Assembly: GCA_017617935.1 (NCBI GenBank)
Contig: JAFZVF010000102.1
Location: 1 to 45,537, forward strand
Reading direction: 5' to 3'
Length of the DNA stretch: 45,537 nucleotides
Origin: Clostridiales bacterium
GTDB lineage: Bacteria; Bacillota; Clostridia; Saccharofermentanales; Saccharofermentanaceae
The translations under genes were made by a program, and so were the position numbers. Within the stretch, counting starts at the first letter, position 1; the number at the start of each line of letters is the position of its first letter. Positions 8,096 to 15,855 of this stretch are shown one piece after another. Below the pieces are notes generated by a model, which was not told the origin of the DNA, searched no databases, and saw nothing but the letters and a program-made list of their open reading frames with translations.

Positions 8096-9739
8096 ATGAG
8101 AAGAGGCGGCGGAGTACTTATGCATATAAGTTCTCTCCCCGGACCGTTCGGTATCGGCGTGTTCGGAGAAGAGGCCGTGGAATTCGCAAAGAAACTGTCA
8201 GCGCAGGGGATGAAATACTGGCAGGTCCTTCCGTTTTCTTACCCGGGAATGGGTAATTCACCGTATCAGAGCTTTTCGGCATTTGCCGGCAACTGGCTGT
8301 TCATCGACCCCAGGCGTCTTGCTCAAAGGGGTCTTCTGACTCCCGCGGAGGTTCAGTCTGCGGAATATAACGAGAACAAGTGGCGCATCGATTACGATTA
8401 CCTGAGGAGCAACCGTGACGAGCTGCTCAGAAAGGCGTTTGAACGCGCTGACAAGGCTCTTTTGAAGGAAGTCGACAAGTTCCTTTCAGAGAACAAGTGG
8501 GCAAACGACGTTGCGGCTTACCAGTCCATAAAGGACGACAATTTCGGCAGACCCTGGTGGGAATGGACCGACAGCAGGCTCAAGAACTACGATAAAAAGG
8601 CCGTTGAAGAGCTTAAGGGTAATCCTAATTTCCAGTACCACGCATTCGTCCAGTATCTGTTCCTTGACGAATGGACGAAGATAAAAAAAGAGATAAACGA
8701 TCTGGGCATATCCATAATCGGCGACATGCCGTTCTACGTATCTGGCGATTCCGCTGACGTATGGGCTTCGAGAGAGTTCTTCAAGATGGCGAGCCCTGCC
8801 AAGACCAACAAGCTTCTCGCAGATTACGAGAAGGATTTCGCCAAATTCCAGGCGCTCAAGGCAAAGGCTGAAAAGGCCGGAGCAGAGAAGAAGGAGGGCG
8901 CTGAAGATGAGCTGACGGAACCCAGGAAACCGAAGCCGGAAGCTCTCGTTTTCGAGAGCGTGGCAGGCGTTCCGCCGGATTATTTCTGCGAGGACGGACA
9001 GCTCTGGGGCAACCCCATTTACGACTGGAAGAAGATGAAGGCCGACAACTATGCCTGGTGGATGGCCAGGATCGGCGAGAACTTCAAGCTTTACGACTAT
9101 TTAAGGATCGACCATTTCAGGGCGTTCTCGTCCTATTGGGAGGTCGATGCCAATGCCGAGACCGCAAGGATAGGCAAGTGGAACAAGGGCCCCGCGCTCG
9201 AATTCTTTAATGAGTACGACAAGGTCTTTGGAGACAGGAGCAGGCTTATCGCAGAGGATCTGGGCGAGATCACTCCTGATCTCAAGGAGTTCATGGACGT
9301 GGTCGGCATCCCCGGAATGAGAGTCATGGAATTCACCTTCTATCCGGGAGACGACAGCTCGTTCATGCCGCACAACTTCAACAAGAACTGCGTTGCTTAT
9401 ACGGGAACGCACGACAACAACACGCTTCTCGGATGGCTTTGGGATTCGAGGGAGGACGTCAGGAACTTCTGCCTGAAGTACTGCGGATTCGAAGGCTCGA
9501 ACTGGGGCGACGGCGGACCTCACAGCGGTTCGTGCAGGGCCATTATCAGGACTCTTTGGATGAGCCATGCGGACGTTGCGATAATCCCCATTCAGGACAT
9601 GTTGGGCTATGGTGCGGACACGAGGATGAACATCCCGGGAACGCCTATGGGCAACTGGATCGTAAGGTTCTCAAAAGAGGATCTCGATTCGATAGACAAC
9701 GAGTGGTACCGCACCCTCAATACGCTTTACTACAGGTAA
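8096..9739 (+). CDS. malQ: 4-alpha-glucanotransferase (amylomaltase, GH77) with a charged internal insertion
   Basis: Transfers alpha-1,4-glucan segments between maltodextrins in the cytoplasm, in starch or glycogen metabolism. GH77 signatures are clear: SSLPGPFGIG at the N-terminus, IIGDMPFYVSGDSADVW, LRIDHFRAF with nucleophile Asp339, LIAEDLG with acid/base Glu387, and GTHDNNT with Asp440. At 547 aa it is longer than the usual ~500. The excess is a Lys/Glu/Ala-rich segment at about 232-285, between SADVW and VAGVPPDYF, where the family normally has only about 18 residues. ATG 8096 follows GAGGGGG. It is the first gene of a tight run with glpK only six bases downstream. Confidence 0.95.
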   Translation: MRRGGGVLMHISSLPGPFGIGVFGEEAVEFAKKLSAQGMKYWQVLPFSYPGMGNSPYQSFSAFAGNWLFIDPRRLAQRGLLTPAEVQSAEYNENKWRIDYDYLRSNRDELLRKAFERADKALLKEVDKFLSENKWANDVAAYQSIKDDNFGRPWWEWTDSRLKNYDKKAVEELKGNPNFQYHAFVQYLFLDEWTKIKKEINDLGISIIGDMPFYVSGDSADVWASREFFKMASPAKTNKLLADYEKDFAKFQALKAKAEKAGAEKKEGAEDELTEPRKPKPEALVFESVAGVPPDYFCEDGQLWGNPIYDWKKMKADNYAWWMARIGENFKLYDYLRIDHFRAFSSYWEVDANAETARIGKWNKGPALEFFNEYDKVFGDRSRLIAEDLGEITPDLKEFMDVVGIPGMRVMEFTFYPGDDSSFMPHNFNKNCVAYTGTHDNNTLLGWLWDSREDVRNFCLKYCGFEGSNWGDGGPHSGSCRAIIRTLWMSHADVAIIPIQDMLGYGADTRMNIPGTPMGNWIVRFSKEDLDSIDNEWYRTLNTLYYR

Positions 9740-9745
9740 CCGCTG

Positions 9746-11284
9746 ATGAAATACGTCCTTTGCATCGACCAGGGCACCACGTCCACAAAGGCTTTTCTGC
9801 TTGACGAGCAGGGACGTTTGAGCAGCGGCACGCACGTACCGTTCGAACAGCACTATCCCAATCCGGGATGGGTGGAGCACGATGCAGAGGAGATATATCT
9901 GTCGGTTCTCAAGGCTATCGCCATGCTTATCGCGGAGAACCCTGACGCAAAGGGAAACATTGTTGCGATAGGCCTTACGAACCAGCGTGAAACGACGATC
10001 GCTTTTGACCGAAGCGGCAAGCCTCTTGCAAACGCCATCGTATGGCAGTGCAGAAGGACTACCGACATCTGCAGAAGGCCTGAGATAAAGAGCCAGGAAA
10101 GAAGGATCAGCGAGATCACGGGTCTCAAGATCGACCCGTATTTTTCAGCTACGAAGATGCTCTGGCTGCTTGAAAACGTTCCTCTTCTGAAGGAGCGCGT
10201 TTCTGCAGGCGAAGCGTATTTCGGTACGATAGACGGATTCCTCGTATACAGGCTCACGGGCGGAAGGATGTTTGCTTCAGACTATTCGAACTGCTCGAGG
10301 ACGATGCTGTTCGACATCGCAAAAAAAGATTACGACGAAGGCCTTTTGGAGCTTTTCAAGGTGCCGCGCGCCACACTCGCCGAGCCCCGCGAATCCTGCA
10401 GTGATTTCGGATCGGTTGAGCTTGATGGAGAGTATCTGAAGAAGGCGGATTTCGGCGAAAACGACATTGACAATCTTTTAAGCCTTAACGGCATTAAGAT
10501 CACGGGCGTGATAGGCGACCAGCCTGCCGCGCTCCTCGGTCAGAACGCGATACACGAAGGCGAATCCAAGACCACTTACGGAACGGGAAGCTTCACTTTG
10601 ATGAATCTCGGAACGAAGCCGGTATTCTCAAAGAACGGGCTTTTGACCTCGTGCGCATGGTCTTTCAAGGGCGAAACCTTTTACGCGCTCGAAGGAAGCA
10701 TCTTCCAGGCGGGTTCGGTCATCAGCTGGCTCAAGGACGAGCTGAAACTCATCGCTTCTCCCGCGGAGTGCGACAAGTACTGCGAGTCCATAAAGGACAC
10801 CGGCGGAGTTTATCTCGTGCCTGCTTTTACGGGCCTTGGAGCTCCTTACTGGAGGCCTGACGCGAGAGGCGTCATGACGGGTCTTACAAGAGGCACGGGC
10901 CGCGCTGAGCTGATCAGGGCGGGCGTTGAGTCGATCGCGTATCAGGTTACTGAGCTGGTCAACCTCATGACTGACGATACGGGTATCAAGGCAAAGCAGA
11001 TGAAGGTCGACGGCGGCGTTTGCGCAAGCTCGTTCCTTATGCAACTTCAGGCGGATCTCCTGGGAGTTAAGATCACCCGCGCTTCGAGCGACGAGATGAC
11101 CGCGATGGGAGCGGGACTTGCAGCCGGCGTGACTTGTGGTATGTTTGACAGTATTGAAAATACCGGAAGGTTCTATATTCCCGGCAGGGAATACGATCCG
11201 GACATGCCGGCATTCGAGGTATCGAGAATCATGGAGGGTTACAGGGCTGCCGCGCGGGCCGCGCTTTCGGTTTCCGGTGGCTGA
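9746..11284 (+). CDS. glpK: Glycerol kinase
   Basis: A 512-aa FGGY-family sugar kinase that phosphorylates glycerol to glycerol-3-phosphate. The N-terminal phosphate-binding motif is IDQGTTSTKAFLLD. Residues that bind glycerol in the E. coli enzyme are all present: Arg81-Glu82 in NQRET, Trp100 in IVWQCRRT, Tyr132 in DPYFSATK and Asp258 in IGDQPAAL; this sets it apart from xylulose or gluconate kinases. TYGTGSF and GLGAPYW complete the family motifs. The gene starts six bases after malQ without a strong ribosome site, so it is probably translationally coupled. No glycerol facilitator or G3P dehydrogenase is adjacent. Confidence 0.95.
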   Translation: MKYVLCIDQGTTSTKAFLLDEQGRLSSGTHVPFEQHYPNPGWVEHDAEEIYLSVLKAIAMLIAENPDAKGNIVAIGLTNQRETTIAFDRSGKPLANAIVWQCRRTTDICRRPEIKSQERRISEITGLKIDPYFSATKMLWLLENVPLLKERVSAGEAYFGTIDGFLVYRLTGGRMFASDYSNCSRTMLFDIAKKDYDEGLLELFKVPRATLAEPRESCSDFGSVELDGEYLKKADFGENDIDNLLSLNGIKITGVIGDQPAALLGQNAIHEGESKTTYGTGSFTLMNLGTKPVFSKNGLLTSCAWSFKGETFYALEGSIFQAGSVISWLKDELKLIASPAECDKYCESIKDTGGVYLVPAFTGLGAPYWRPDARGVMTGLTRGTGRAELIRAGVESIAYQVTELVNLMTDDTGIKAKQMKVDGGVCASSFLMQLQADLLGVKITRASSDEMTAMGAGLAAGVTCGMFDSIENTGRFYIPGREYDPDMPAFEVSRIMEGYRAAARAALSVSGG

Positions 11285-11302
11285 ATTAAGGAACGGCAAA
11301 TA

Positions 11303-12232
11303 ATGGTACAGGTCTATTACGTATTCTTTAAGATCTTTGTCTGCTTCATCCTGGGTTTTGTCCTGAACAAGACCAGGGTGCTCGACATGCGCGGAGAAAA
11401 GGTTATGACCGAGATCTTACTCAAGGCCGTTCTGCCGTTTATGATAATCTCATCGAGCCAGACCAATTTCTCTTTTGAGGAACTCAGGGGAATGGCCGCG
11501 ATGTTTGCCTTTGGCGCGGCATACTATTCGCTCGCGCTTGTGCTCTCAAGGCTTGCGTACAAGGAGACGAAGGCGACTGACGACGAGCAGCGCGTCATGA
11601 CGACTTGTACCGTCTTCGCGAACACGGGCTTCGTCGGATTCCCGCTGATGCGTGCGCTTTATGGCGACAGGGGACTTTTGCTCGCCGCCGTTTTCAATCT
11701 CGTTTATAATGCATTCTTCTATACTTATGGTGCGCACATCATCTCGAAAAAGCCGCACTTCAAGATTTCGGAGCTGTTTACCAGTACGGTTTCTTCAGCG
11801 TCAATCGCCGCCATTGTCCTGTTCATTCTCCCTTGGAGGATGCCGGGATTCGTCAACAACGCAATTTCAATGGTCGGCGACATGTCTGTTCCGATGTCGA
11901 TGATGATCATGGGCTCGCAGCTCGCAGCGGTCGATCCGAGAAGGATCTTCCTTGATTGGAAGCCTTACGTAGTGTCTTTAGTCAGACTCATGCTGATCCC
12001 CGCGGTTGCGCTCCTTGCGGTGTGGGGCTTGGGTCACGCGTTTTCGATAAAGCCCGACACGATGAAGGTAATGGTCCTCATGTGCGCGCTTCCGTGCGGC
12101 TCCATGAACGTGCTCTATGCCGAGCAGTACAACACCGCACCCGAACTTTCCACGAGGATAGTCACGATGTCAACGGTCCTTATGCTTGTAACGCTTTTAT
12201 TCTGGAATTGGATAGTCAGGACCATATTCTGA
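11303..12232 (+). CDS. AEC-family (auxin efflux carrier-like) membrane transporter
   Basis: A 309-aa protein with about ten transmembrane segments in two halves separated by a loop near residue 150. Motifs such as CTVFANTGFVGFPLM in the first half and LMCALPCGSMNVLYAEQYN in the second are typical of AEC transporters (malate permease/PIN-like fold). Bacterial members carry malate, lactate or other organic anions; the substrate here cannot be told. AAGGAACGG precedes ATG 11303. It sits 18 bases after glpK in the same run. The gene is complete and of normal length. Confidence 0.88.
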   Translation: MVQVYYVFFKIFVCFILGFVLNKTRVLDMRGEKVMTEILLKAVLPFMIISSSQTNFSFEELRGMAAMFAFGAAYYSLALVLSRLAYKETKATDDEQRVMTTCTVFANTGFVGFPLMRALYGDRGLLLAAVFNLVYNAFFYTYGAHIISKKPHFKISELFTSTVSSASIAAIVLFILPWRMPGFVNNAISMVGDMSVPMSMMIMGSQLAAVDPRRIFLDWKPYVVSLVRLMLIPAVALLAVWGLGHAFSIKPDTMKVMVLMCALPCGSMNVLYAEQYNTAPELSTRIVTMSTVLMLVTLLFWNWIVRTIF

Positions 12233-12241
12233 GGATGATCA

Positions 12242-12982
12242 ATGTCTGAACCGATGTCAAACAATTACGAAAGAATAGAAAACACTGAGCTTGTCGAGCT
12301 TCTGGGAAAGATCCGCGAGGACAACGGCGAGGAGAACATGATCGCCCTCCTCAAGGTCGCCGCGGCTTCGAAATTCATCGTTCCGGTCGATGGCGATGAG
12401 GGCAGCTACAGCTTTCACGCGGTCAGCGACAAGAACGGCCTCAAGTACATGGTCGTTTATTCAGACACCGACAGCTTCGAGGTCGCCTTTCAGGACAAAT
12501 ACAAGAAGCAGAAGGGCGTTACGGCAGGCTTTGGAGACCTCGTCGAGGTCGTCATGACCGAGAAGATGGGCCTTTCGGGATTCGTCATCAATCCCGGCGT
12601 TGAGGAAGTCCTTTTCGGAAAGGACATGGTCAAGCTCATAGCACAGCAGATGGGCATCGGAGGCGACGGAACGGTCAAGGTCGGAGAGCCCGACAAATAC
12701 CCTCCGGAGCTTCATGAGGCGCTTACCGGCTATCTCAAGATAGAGCCTTCCGTCAGCCGCATCTGGGTCAGGCTGATGCGCGAGAACGGAACCGACAGGA
12801 TCAGCTGGCTCGTAATCGCTGAAACGGATCTTGAAGGCGAACAGCTCAAATACGTGCTTGATAATCTCAGGAAATACAGCCTGCCATATTTGGACAACAT
12901 GGACGCCTACTGCGCATCTTCAAAAGAGGAGTTCGCGGCAAAGGTCATAGACGGCGTAAAGCCTTTCTGCGGAGGGGACTGA
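12242..12982 (+). CDS. SseB-family protein (SseB N- and C-terminal domains)
   Basis: A 246-aa soluble acidic protein. The first ~130 residues match the SseB N-terminal domain, ending in the characteristic GFVINPGVEEVLFGKDMVKLI; the second half (about 145-240) fits the SseB C-terminal domain, with ELHEALTGYLKIEPSVSRIWV. SseB was named from serine sensitivity in E. coli, but its molecular function is unknown, and in Clostridia the family is common and uncharacterised. Start ATG 12242 has GAGGATGATC before it; a second in-frame ATG at 12254 is possible. It is nine bases from the AEC gene and five from the next gene, so all are probably co-transcribed. Confidence 0.8.
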   Translation: MSEPMSNNYERIENTELVELLGKIREDNGEENMIALLKVAAASKFIVPVDGDEGSYSFHAVSDKNGLKYMVVYSDTDSFEVAFQDKYKKQKGVTAGFGDLVEVVMTEKMGLSGFVINPGVEEVLFGKDMVKLIAQQMGIGGDGTVKVGEPDKYPPELHEALTGYLKIEPSVSRIWVRLMRENGTDRISWLVIAETDLEGEQLKYVLDNLRKYSLPYLDNMDAYCASSKEEFAAKVIDGVKPFCGGD

Positions 12983-12986
12983 CGCC

Positions 12987-13823
12987 TTGGACAGGAATAA
13001 GACTTCGTTAGTGGTTATCGTTCTCCTTGCGGGATTTTTCTTCATCGCGGTCGCGATGGTCTTTAACACGTCCGCCAGAAGAAACGCCGCATTGAACAAA
13101 AAGTCCGCCGTCGAGGAAAAGATTGCCTCGCTAAACGCAATGGATCTTACGATCTACTGGATAGGCGACGTCCCTCAGGAACTGGAATCTCTCAAGGCGC
13201 ACATGCAGGTCCTAAAGCCCGAAGAGGTCACCCCGGAGAACATGCCGATCAAGTACACCACCTTCCGCATAAAAACATGGAACCGCAGGGAAGATGAAGA
13301 ACCGGGTGAGGAACGCGACGATTCGGACGCAACGGTGATCGAACCGCGCAAATACAGCGATTACATGATTATAGTTTTAAATACCGGTGAAGGCTTTTCC
13401 GACGGCGCGAAGGAAGTGCTCAGGAACTGCATTGTGGAAAACGGCGTTCCGGTATTGTGCCTGGGAGGAAAGGCCTGCGACCTGGTAGGGACGATCCTGA
13501 TCCACGGAGCCGGCTATTCTTCCGTATATTCAATGCTCTACAAGCTGAACGAAGGCTATCAGGAGCCTTTCCTTGACGCAAAGGCTGTAGCGGCCGGCGG
13601 CATGGACTTTGCGGAAGAGCTTTGCGGAAAGCTATGCACTTATTTCAAGACCGCGGAGATGAACAAATACATCGAAGCTTCGGAACGCTGGTCCGCCGCG
13701 ATCTCTTCCGTGGATGAGGCGGCAACCGCCGTGACGACCACGACCGAGACGGCTTCCGAACCGTCCGTTTCCGAGACTCCAGAGACCACGGAAAGCCACC
13801 GCATCGCGATGGAATCCAAGTAA
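12987..13823 (+). CDS. Membrane-anchored protein of unknown function, TTG start
   Basis: A 278-aa protein I do not recognise. A single transmembrane helix at about 8-27 follows a short N-terminus, then comes a soluble, probably extracytoplasmic domain, and a Ser/Thr/Glu-rich tail (about 230-278, with TTTTETASEP) that looks disordered. No cysteine follows the helix, so it is not a lipoprotein. The only sensible start is TTG 12987, with GGAGGGG (12971-12977) inside the end of the upstream gene at normal spacing. The middle part contains VLCLGGKACDLVGTILIHGAG, with the feel of a Rossmann-like fold, but I make no functional claim. It is the last gene of the malQ run. Confidence 0.75.
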   Translation: MDRNKTSLVVIVLLAGFFFIAVAMVFNTSARRNAALNKKSAVEEKIASLNAMDLTIYWIGDVPQELESLKAHMQVLKPEEVTPENMPIKYTTFRIKTWNRREDEEPGEERDDSDATVIEPRKYSDYMIIVLNTGEGFSDGAKEVLRNCIVENGVPVLCLGGKACDLVGTILIHGAGYSSVYSMLYKLNEGYQEPFLDAKAVAAGGMDFAEELCGKLCTYFKTAEMNKYIEASERWSAAISSVDEAATAVTTTTETASEPSVSETPETTESHRIAMESK

Positions 13824-13854
13824 ACAGCGCTTGTTTCAGGGCTTTTTCCGAGGT

Positions 13855-13883
13855 TTGACACCAAATTGTAATAATTATAATAT
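13855..13883 (+). promoter_or_regulatory. Sigma-A-type promoter of xpt
   Basis: A perfect TTGACA (13855-13860) is followed after 17 bp by TAATAT (13878-13883), overlapping TATAAT at 13876-13881 (15-bp spacing). Transcription should begin near 13889, leaving a leader of about 25 nt with just the ribosome site, too short for a purine riboswitch. Confidence 0.8.
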
Positions 13884-13899
13884 AGTAAGGTGTTCTCGA

Positions 13900-13908
13900 G
13901 GGAGGTGG
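13900..13908 (+). promoter_or_regulatory. Strong ribosome binding site that fixes the xpt start
   Basis: GGGAGGTGG, continuing to GGTC at 13910, pairs with the 16S anti-Shine-Dalgarno over nearly its full length. The last G of GGAGG is at 13905, so a start codon is expected near 13913-13915, where the in-frame codon is ATT 13914. Confidence 0.75.
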
Positions 13909-13913
13909 TCACC

Positions 13914-14489
13914 ATTCGCGCTTTGGAAGAAAGGATACTTAAAGAGGGTCTGGTACTTCCCGGAGAAGTGCTCAAAGTCGGGAGCTTCCTCAATCAGCAG
14001 ATAGACACTAAGCTTCTTATGGACATGGGCAAGGAGACTGCCCGTCTTTTCGAAGGCGCGGGCGTTACGAAGGTCCTTACACTTGAGGCTTCCGGGATCG
14101 CGCTCGCCGTCGCTGCAGGCATGGCCATGGGCGTTCCGGCCGTTTTCGCCAAGAAGCACGCGTCGATCAACATGAGCGACAAGGTCTATACTTCAAGCGT
14201 TTATTCCTACACTCATCAGAAGACTTATGAGATCGTGGTCTCTGCGGATTACGTTACCGCGGACGATACGGTCCTGATCGTAGACGATTTCCTCGCAAAG
14301 GGAAGCGCGCTGACAGGCCTGATAGACATCGTGAACAAGGCCGGAGCAAAGCTCGCAGGCTGTGCGATCGCGATAGAGAAGGGATTCCAGGGCGGAGGAG
14401 ACAAGCTCAGAGAGCAGGGCATAAGGGTCGAATCCCTTGCGATCATCGACTCGATGAGCGACGATTCCCTGACCTTCAGGGAACAGTGA
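13914..14489 (+). CDS. xpt: Xanthine phosphoribosyltransferase, probable ATT start
   Basis: Converts xanthine (and guanine) with PRPP to the nucleotide. The PRPP-binding signature VLIVDDFLAKGSAL is present, and GFVFA-type family motifs appear as VPAVFAKKHASINMSDKVYTSS; the ~190-aa length fits Xpt. No ATG or TTG lies at the right distance from the ribosome site. ATT 13914 is eight bases after GGAGG, and the protein read from it (xRALEERILKEG) aligns with the first residue of B. subtilis Xpt as I recall it (MEALKRKIEEEG). GTG 13890 coincides with the predicted transcription start, and TTG 13923 is too far from the site. A base error in ATG is the alternative. It heads the purine importer genes. 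Confidence 0.88.
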   Translation: MRALEERILKEGLVLPGEVLKVGSFLNQQIDTKLLMDMGKETARLFEGAGVTKVLTLEASGIALAVAAGMAMGVPAVFAKKHASINMSDKVYTSSVYSYTHQKTYEIVVSADYVTADDTVLIVDDFLAKGSALTGLIDIVNKAGAKLAGCAIAIEKGFQGGGDKLREQGIRVESLAIIDSMSDDSLTFREQ

Positions 14490-14554
14490 GGGCACGCCCA
14501 ATTAAACCGTATGCAATAAACTTTGCATAAAAAGAAAACAAATGGAGGCATTTT

Positions 14555-15823
14555 ATGAAGAAACTGGTTTCACTGGTTCTGACAGCGGTATTCGCCGTGA
14601 CTTCCTGCTTATCTCTTGCAGGATGCCAGTCACAGCCCGCAGCAACGTCAGGCACTACAACCAAGGCAGAAGAGACCACGGCGGGTTCCAAGGGTTCAGA
14701 TGAGGCTAAGCCCGCGGAAGGTAGTTTCAAGGTAGGTGCGATCTACATCAACAGCCAGAACGACACTTCCGGCTACACCTTTGCCCATCACAAGGGCATC
14801 ACCGAAGGCATGAAGCAGGTAGGCCTTGATCCTTCAAAGGATCTCTATATCGTAGACAACGTACCTGAGGACGATGAGAAGGTTAAGCAGGCAATCGACC
14901 AGCTTGCCGGCGACGGATGCAACATCATCTTCGGCATCAGCTTCGGCTACATCAACGCAATGAACGAGAAGGCTACTGAATATCCTGACATCATCTTCTC
15001 TCACGCTACAGGCTACATGTCTAACGAGAAGAACTTCAACAACTATTTCGGCAGGATCTATCAGGCGCGTTACCTCGCAGGAATCGCAGCAGGATACAAG
15101 TCCCTTGCAATCAAGAACGACAACATCGGTTACGTTTCCGCTTGGGGCACTGAATATGCTGAGACCTGCTCAGGCATCAACGGCTTCGCCCTCGGTGCAA
15201 GATCGGTCAACCCCAACGCAAAGGTCTACGTTTACGAGATCTCCACATGGGGCGATCAGGAGAAGGAGAGACAGGCTGCTCAGGTTCTTATCGACACTTA
15301 CAAGTGCGGCGTCATCGGACAGCACTGTGACTCCGCTCAGCCTCAGATCGTTGCAAACGAGAAGGGCGTATTCGGATGCGGATACAACTCCGACATGACC
15401 GCTGAAGCTCCCAAGGCTCACCTTTGCGCAGCCATCTGGAACTGGAGCGCTTACTATTCAACCGCTATGAAGGCTGCCATGACTGACAAGGCTTCCTTCA
15501 TGCAGACCGTAGGCAACTACTATCAGGGACTCAATGCAGGCCTCGTAGACGTTTCTCCTCTTTCTGAGAACTGCGAACCCGAGACTGCTGACGCGATCAA
15601 GCTCGCTAAGGATCTCATGATCGCAGGCAAGTGGGACGTATTCTCCGGCGTTAAGCTTTCATTCTCCGGCAAGGCTGGTGCCGTAACCGTTGAGCAGAAG
15701 AACGACGCACTCAAGGACAACCAGGGCGCTGAGAAGGTTGCCGCAGGCGGAGCATCCGTCGGTGATGACGTAATCCAGGGCTCAATGAACTACTATGTTG
15801 AAGGCGTAACCCAGGTCAACTGA
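14555..15823 (+). CDS. BMP-family nucleoside-binding lipoprotein (PnrA/BmpA type)
   Basis: A 422-aa lipoprotein: signal peptide with lipobox LAGC (Cys24), a Ser/Thr/Glu/Lys-rich spacer to about residue 48, then the BMP domain. Signatures include GYTFAHHKGITEGMKQVG, IIFGISFGYINAMNE, YFGRIYQARYLAGIAAGY and QHCDSAQPQ. BMP proteins bind purine nucleosides outside the cell for an ABC importer, whose ATPase and two permeases follow at once. TGGAGGC lies before ATG 14555. Placement after xpt supports purine salvage. The 65-bp gap after xpt has no clear terminator, so the two are probably co-transcribed. Confidence 0.94.
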   Translation: MKKLVSLVLTAVFAVTSCLSLAGCQSQPAATSGTTTKAEETTAGSKGSDEAKPAEGSFKVGAIYINSQNDTSGYTFAHHKGITEGMKQVGLDPSKDLYIVDNVPEDDEKVKQAIDQLAGDGCNIIFGISFGYINAMNEKATEYPDIIFSHATGYMSNEKNFNNYFGRIYQARYLAGIAAGYKSLAIKNDNIGYVSAWGTEYAETCSGINGFALGARSVNPNAKVYVYEISTWGDQEKERQAAQVLIDTYKCGVIGQHCDSAQPQIVANEKGVFGCGYNSDMTAEAPKAHLCAAIWNWSAYYSTAMKAAMTDKASFMQTVGNYYQGLNAGLVDVSPLSENCEPETADAIKLAKDLMIAGKWDVFSGVKLSFSGKAGAVTVEQKNDALKDNQGAEKVAAGGASVGDDVIQGSMNYYVEGVTQVN

Positions 15824-15855
15824 TTAACGCCGGATAACGCTGCAGGAGAGGTTTT

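Noticed and set aside
13890..13913. GTG 13890 as start of xpt
   Set aside because: It lies upstream of the ribosome site and at the predicted transcription start, so it has no leader from which to be translated.
13824..13913. Purine riboswitch ahead of xpt
   Set aside because: The predicted start leaves only about 25 nt of leader, and no aptamer-like three-way junction can be built.
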